NCBI GenBank assembly: GCA_023245915.1
Contig: JAHFJK010000002.1
Location: 1-29,923 of the forward strand
Source of the DNA: Candidatus Doudnabacteria bacterium
GTDB lineage: Bacteria > Patescibacteriota > Doudnabacteria > UBA920
DNA length: 29,923 bases
Direction: 5' to 3'
Every line of letters begins with the position of its first letter. Positions within the stretch are counted from its first letter, which is position 1. Position numbers and translations under genes: made by a program. The notes beneath the pieces were generated by a model, which was given only the letters and a program-made list of their open reading frames with translations, was not told the DNA's origin and made no database searches. Positions 28,276 through 29,923 of the stretch are shown here, in pieces.

Positions 28276-28304
28276 ATTATAGCACATCTAACTTTTTTTG
28301 TCCA
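28276..28304 (-). promoter_or_regulatory. Promoter of the structured RNA
   Basis: On the minus strand TGGACA (complement of 28299-28304, one mismatch to TTGACA), a 17-nt spacer and a perfect TATAAT (complement of 28276-28281). Confidence 0.72.
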
Positions 28305-28329
28305 TGCTTAGACTTATCCTGTTATTTAA

Positions 28330-28476
28330 AATCCAAAAGTAGACTTATCCAATGCAGATGATACACCCTATGCCACCCGTGCCTTACGCCAAATAATACC
28401 TCTGCTGAAGGTTTTAAGCCAAAAAAGAATAGCTTGGGGATTAGTTCCTGTAAACGGATTATACAGCAAATATTAA
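28330..28476 (+). pseudogene. Unrecognised 48-codon coding remnant
   Basis: From a stop at 28327 an open stretch without a start codon runs to TAA 28474-28476. It reads like the end of a folded protein (A-T-R-A-L-R-Q-I-I-P-L-L-K-V-L-S-Q-K-R-I, then A-W-G-L-V-P-V-N-G-L-Y). An 11-bp direct repeat, TAGACTTATCC (28309-28319 and 28340-28350), lies at its left edge. It may be the 3' end of a deleted gene, consistent with the rearranged surroundings. The opposite-strand frame 28322-28522 looks like its shadow. Confidence 0.35.
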
Positions 28477-28641
28477 GGTTTGGGATAAAGCAATGCCGGG
28501 ACTTACCAAGAAACCAAGCCAATAAGCATTTAAGCTAAAACCGTTCAAAATTTAAAAATCGCCGCTTAAGGTGTATCATTGTTGGATTGGAAAATACTTG
28601 CTTGGTAAGGTAACTGCCCACTGGGCATACAAAACATCGGT

Positions 28642-28675
28642 ATTGCTGCGAGCGAGTGCATCCGAGCGAAGCAAT
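28642..28675. repeat. Palindromic repeat upstream of the transposase remnant
   Basis: ATTGCT (28642-28647) and AGCAAT (28670-28675) enclose GCGAGCGAGTGC and CCGAGCG words. It is related to the unit in rsmI near 25265-25310. Confidence 0.6.
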
Positions 28676-28687
28676 CTTTCTCAAGAT

Positions 28688-29490
28688 ATGATTGCCACGC
28701 AATTTAAGCCAAAGCCCTTAAATCGCTCGCAATGCCAAGAGTGCGGTAAAAATTTTCAAAACAGCAGGAACAAAAGCAAGTCACGGAATGAACCTCCTCG
28801 CAGCAAGCTGCGAGGTATCAACTGCAGACTGCAGAGTGATTCCGCAGCAGAGCTGCGGGGTATTAAACCCTAAGAGGGAATAAATTATGGCGTCAATACA
28901 TCTGGTGCAGGCAAACAATTAAGCAACTGGCTGGACAATATCGTAAGAGCGAAAAATGGATCAGGCTGCAACTGGACAAAGCCAGGCTGACAAACTTTCA
29001 TCTTTACCCGCAGCCAGTAGTCGCCATCGCTGATGTGACTTTCTGGGGCAGAAAGTATGGTGTGCTGGTATTTCGTTCCTACGATTTAAAACAGAACCTG
29101 ATCTGGCTGGAAGTAAAGACCGAAACAGCCGAAGTCTACCAAGAGGCTAAACAGATTTTAGAGAGCTTGGGTTTTACCTTTGACGCCGTCGTAATTGACG
29201 GGAAACTAGGCATTAAAGGGGTTTTTGACGGCATACTCATCCAAATCTGCCAGTTCCACCAGATTAAGACCGTTAACAAATATTTGACCCGAAGGCCAAA
29301 ACTACAGGCCGCGATAGAATTACGAACCATAGCCTTAGCCTTAACCGAAGTTAAAGAAGAATATTTTACCACCTTACTTAATCAGTGGCACGAGAAATGG
29401 AAAGACTTTTTAAAAGGACGAACAACTAATCCGGAAACCGGCAAATGGTTTTACACCCATAAAAGAATTCGGTCAGCCCACAGAAGTTTA
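28688..29490 (+). pseudogene. DDE transposase with N-terminal zinc ribbon, interrupted by a 92-bp element
   Basis: The N-terminal part (from ATG 28688) has a C-x-x-C knuckle in S-Q-C-Q-E-C-G-K-N-F. After 28789 the frame is broken by an inserted palindromic element. Removing the 92 bases 28790-28881 rejoins S-R-N to K-L-W-R-Q-Y-I-W. The protein then continues with a helix-turn-helix-like K-Q-L-A-G-Q-Y-R-K-S-E-K-W-I-R and the catalytic region: A-D-V-T-F-W-G-R, V-I-D-G-K-L-G and Q-I-C-Q-F-H-Q. This order fits the Zn-binding IS256-variant type common in CPR. The C-terminus is lost after R-S-A-H-R-S-L at 29490. Confidence 0.78.
28790..28881. repeat. 92-bp palindromic element with 5-bp direct repeats, inserted in the transposase gene
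   Basis: GGAAT stands at 28785-28789 and again at 28877-28881, like a target duplication. The insert folds into CCTCGCAG-CAAG-CTGCGAGG, CTGCA-GAC-TGCAG and CCGCAG-CAGAG-CTGCGG hairpins, ending with CCCT-AAG-AGGG. Its removal restores the transposase frame exactly. Length 92 is not a multiple of 3, so insertion broke the gene. Confidence 0.8.
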
Positions 29491-29906
29491 ATCTGGCCAA
29501 GGGCGTTATCGCAATCAGGGCAGTGGGTCAGGTAAACGTCCTTTTCCAAGCCAATTTCCATTGGTTTCTTCCTGGACTTGCCTTTGTGGCCGGTTTGTCC
29601 GCCGCGCTTTTTGCCAGTTAAAGAGCCAAGATTGCTTTTGACGGCAGCCTTAAAAATCATGCCCTGGTATTTGTCCTTAACCTCGGTTAACGCAGAGAGC
29701 TTATCCTCTAAATCCTGGTTGGCATCTTTAAGACGCCGGACTTGATCAGCAAGAGCTTTTTTCTCCGCTTCCGATTGTTTTAGCTGCTCTTCCAGGTTAT
29801 TGTTTTTTTGTTTTTGTTTCTGCCAGGCATTCCAGGTATCGGCGAATTTTTTGCGCAGAAAACTGGCTTCCACCCGAAGCTTGCCCAGCTCCTCGGTGAC
29901 TGTCAT
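29491..29906 (-). pseudogene. IS66-like transposase, N-terminal part only
   Basis: From ATG 29906 on the minus strand the text has a long coiled coil (about 8-80: L-R-K-K-F-A-D-T-W, E-E-Q-L-K-Q-S-E-A-E-K-K). Next comes R-G-G-Q-T-G-H-K-G (101-109), the IS66 hallmark, and the zinc-finger start H-C-P-D-C (128-132, C129 and C132). About residue 138 it runs into the other transposase remnant at 29490, and the last residues are shadow text. The DDE catalytic domain is absent. The two truncated transposases converge at the junction. Confidence 0.72.
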
Positions 29907-29923
29907 ATACTGTCATTTTATCA

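Larger units (their letters stand above)
28610..29490 (+). mobile_element. Degenerate insertion sequence, truncated at its right end
   Basis: The span starts at the 20-bp repeat shared with the left end of the window, contains a broken DDE transposase gene with two palindromic insertions, and is cut off at about 29490 where an IS66-like sequence begins. The left end is set only by the shared repeat and is tentative. The right end of the element is missing. Confidence 0.6.

Noticed and set aside
28322..28522. 66-codon minus-strand frame
   Set aside because: The composition is hydrophobic and cysteine-rich without a start signal; the plus strand of the same stretch reads more like a real protein remnant.

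Overview
The window looks like the replication-origin region of a small, streamlined bacterium of the Candidate Phyla Radiation (Patescibacteria), probably Parcubacteria-like. The reasons are the compact AT-rich gene set, mostly short spacers filled with A/T-rich inverted repeats, typical CPR families (VanW, degenerate DHH protein, PH-domain membrane protein, TrmB-like regulators, Ig-like tail on a class A PBP) and start codons mostly without Shine-Dalgarno sites. UGA, UAA and UAG all end genes, so the standard bacterial code applies. The phylum call is inference; no rRNA is present.

Layout. Positions 1-7356 hold a type IV pilus ATPase and a DHH-like protein on the minus strand, then a plus-strand run: tsaE, vanW-like, ruvB, a small membrane protein, a PH-domain membrane protein and a nucleotidyltransferase. 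Positions 7395-12420 form a minus-strand replication block (decayed rsmE, dciA, recF, dnaN, dnaA) reading away from a likely oriC at 12421-12752. The plus-strand block rpmH, rnpA, yidD, yidC, khpB reads away on the other side. This is the classic bacterial origin arrangement: initiator, sliding clamp and gap repair on one side, and ribosome/RNase P/membrane-insertion genes on the other.

Positions 15079-18833 are accessory: a TrmB-like regulator divergent from a UbiA-like membrane protein, a DUF433/DUF5615 toxin-antitoxin pair between a full O-antigen-ligase-like gene and a second decayed copy of its 3' end. Positions 18889-25454 return to housekeeping (class A PBP, tyrS, ruvC, yebC, rsmI) plus a 41-aa acidic protein with a long folded leader. 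Positions 25471-28008 hold a second TrmB-like regulator divergent from a cupin, then a kinase-like gene broken by a 14-bp tandem duplication, and two unrecognised small genes. The right end has a strong candidate for an unknown structured RNA (minus strand, about 28056-28269) with its own promoter and terminator, followed by insertion-sequence wreckage.

The most notable signals beyond gene content are: (1) the orphan structured RNA; (2) small palindromic elements that have moved into genes, staying in frame in rsmI and the ligase, and cleanly interrupting a transposase with a 5-bp target duplication; (3) two genes frameshifted by exact tandem duplications (7 bp in rsmE, 14 bp in the kinase-like gene); (4) a PBP mRNA whose predicted 5' end is complementary to its own start-codon region; (5) divergent regulator/target promoter pairs. 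All were read by eye; no alignment, folding or database search was run.
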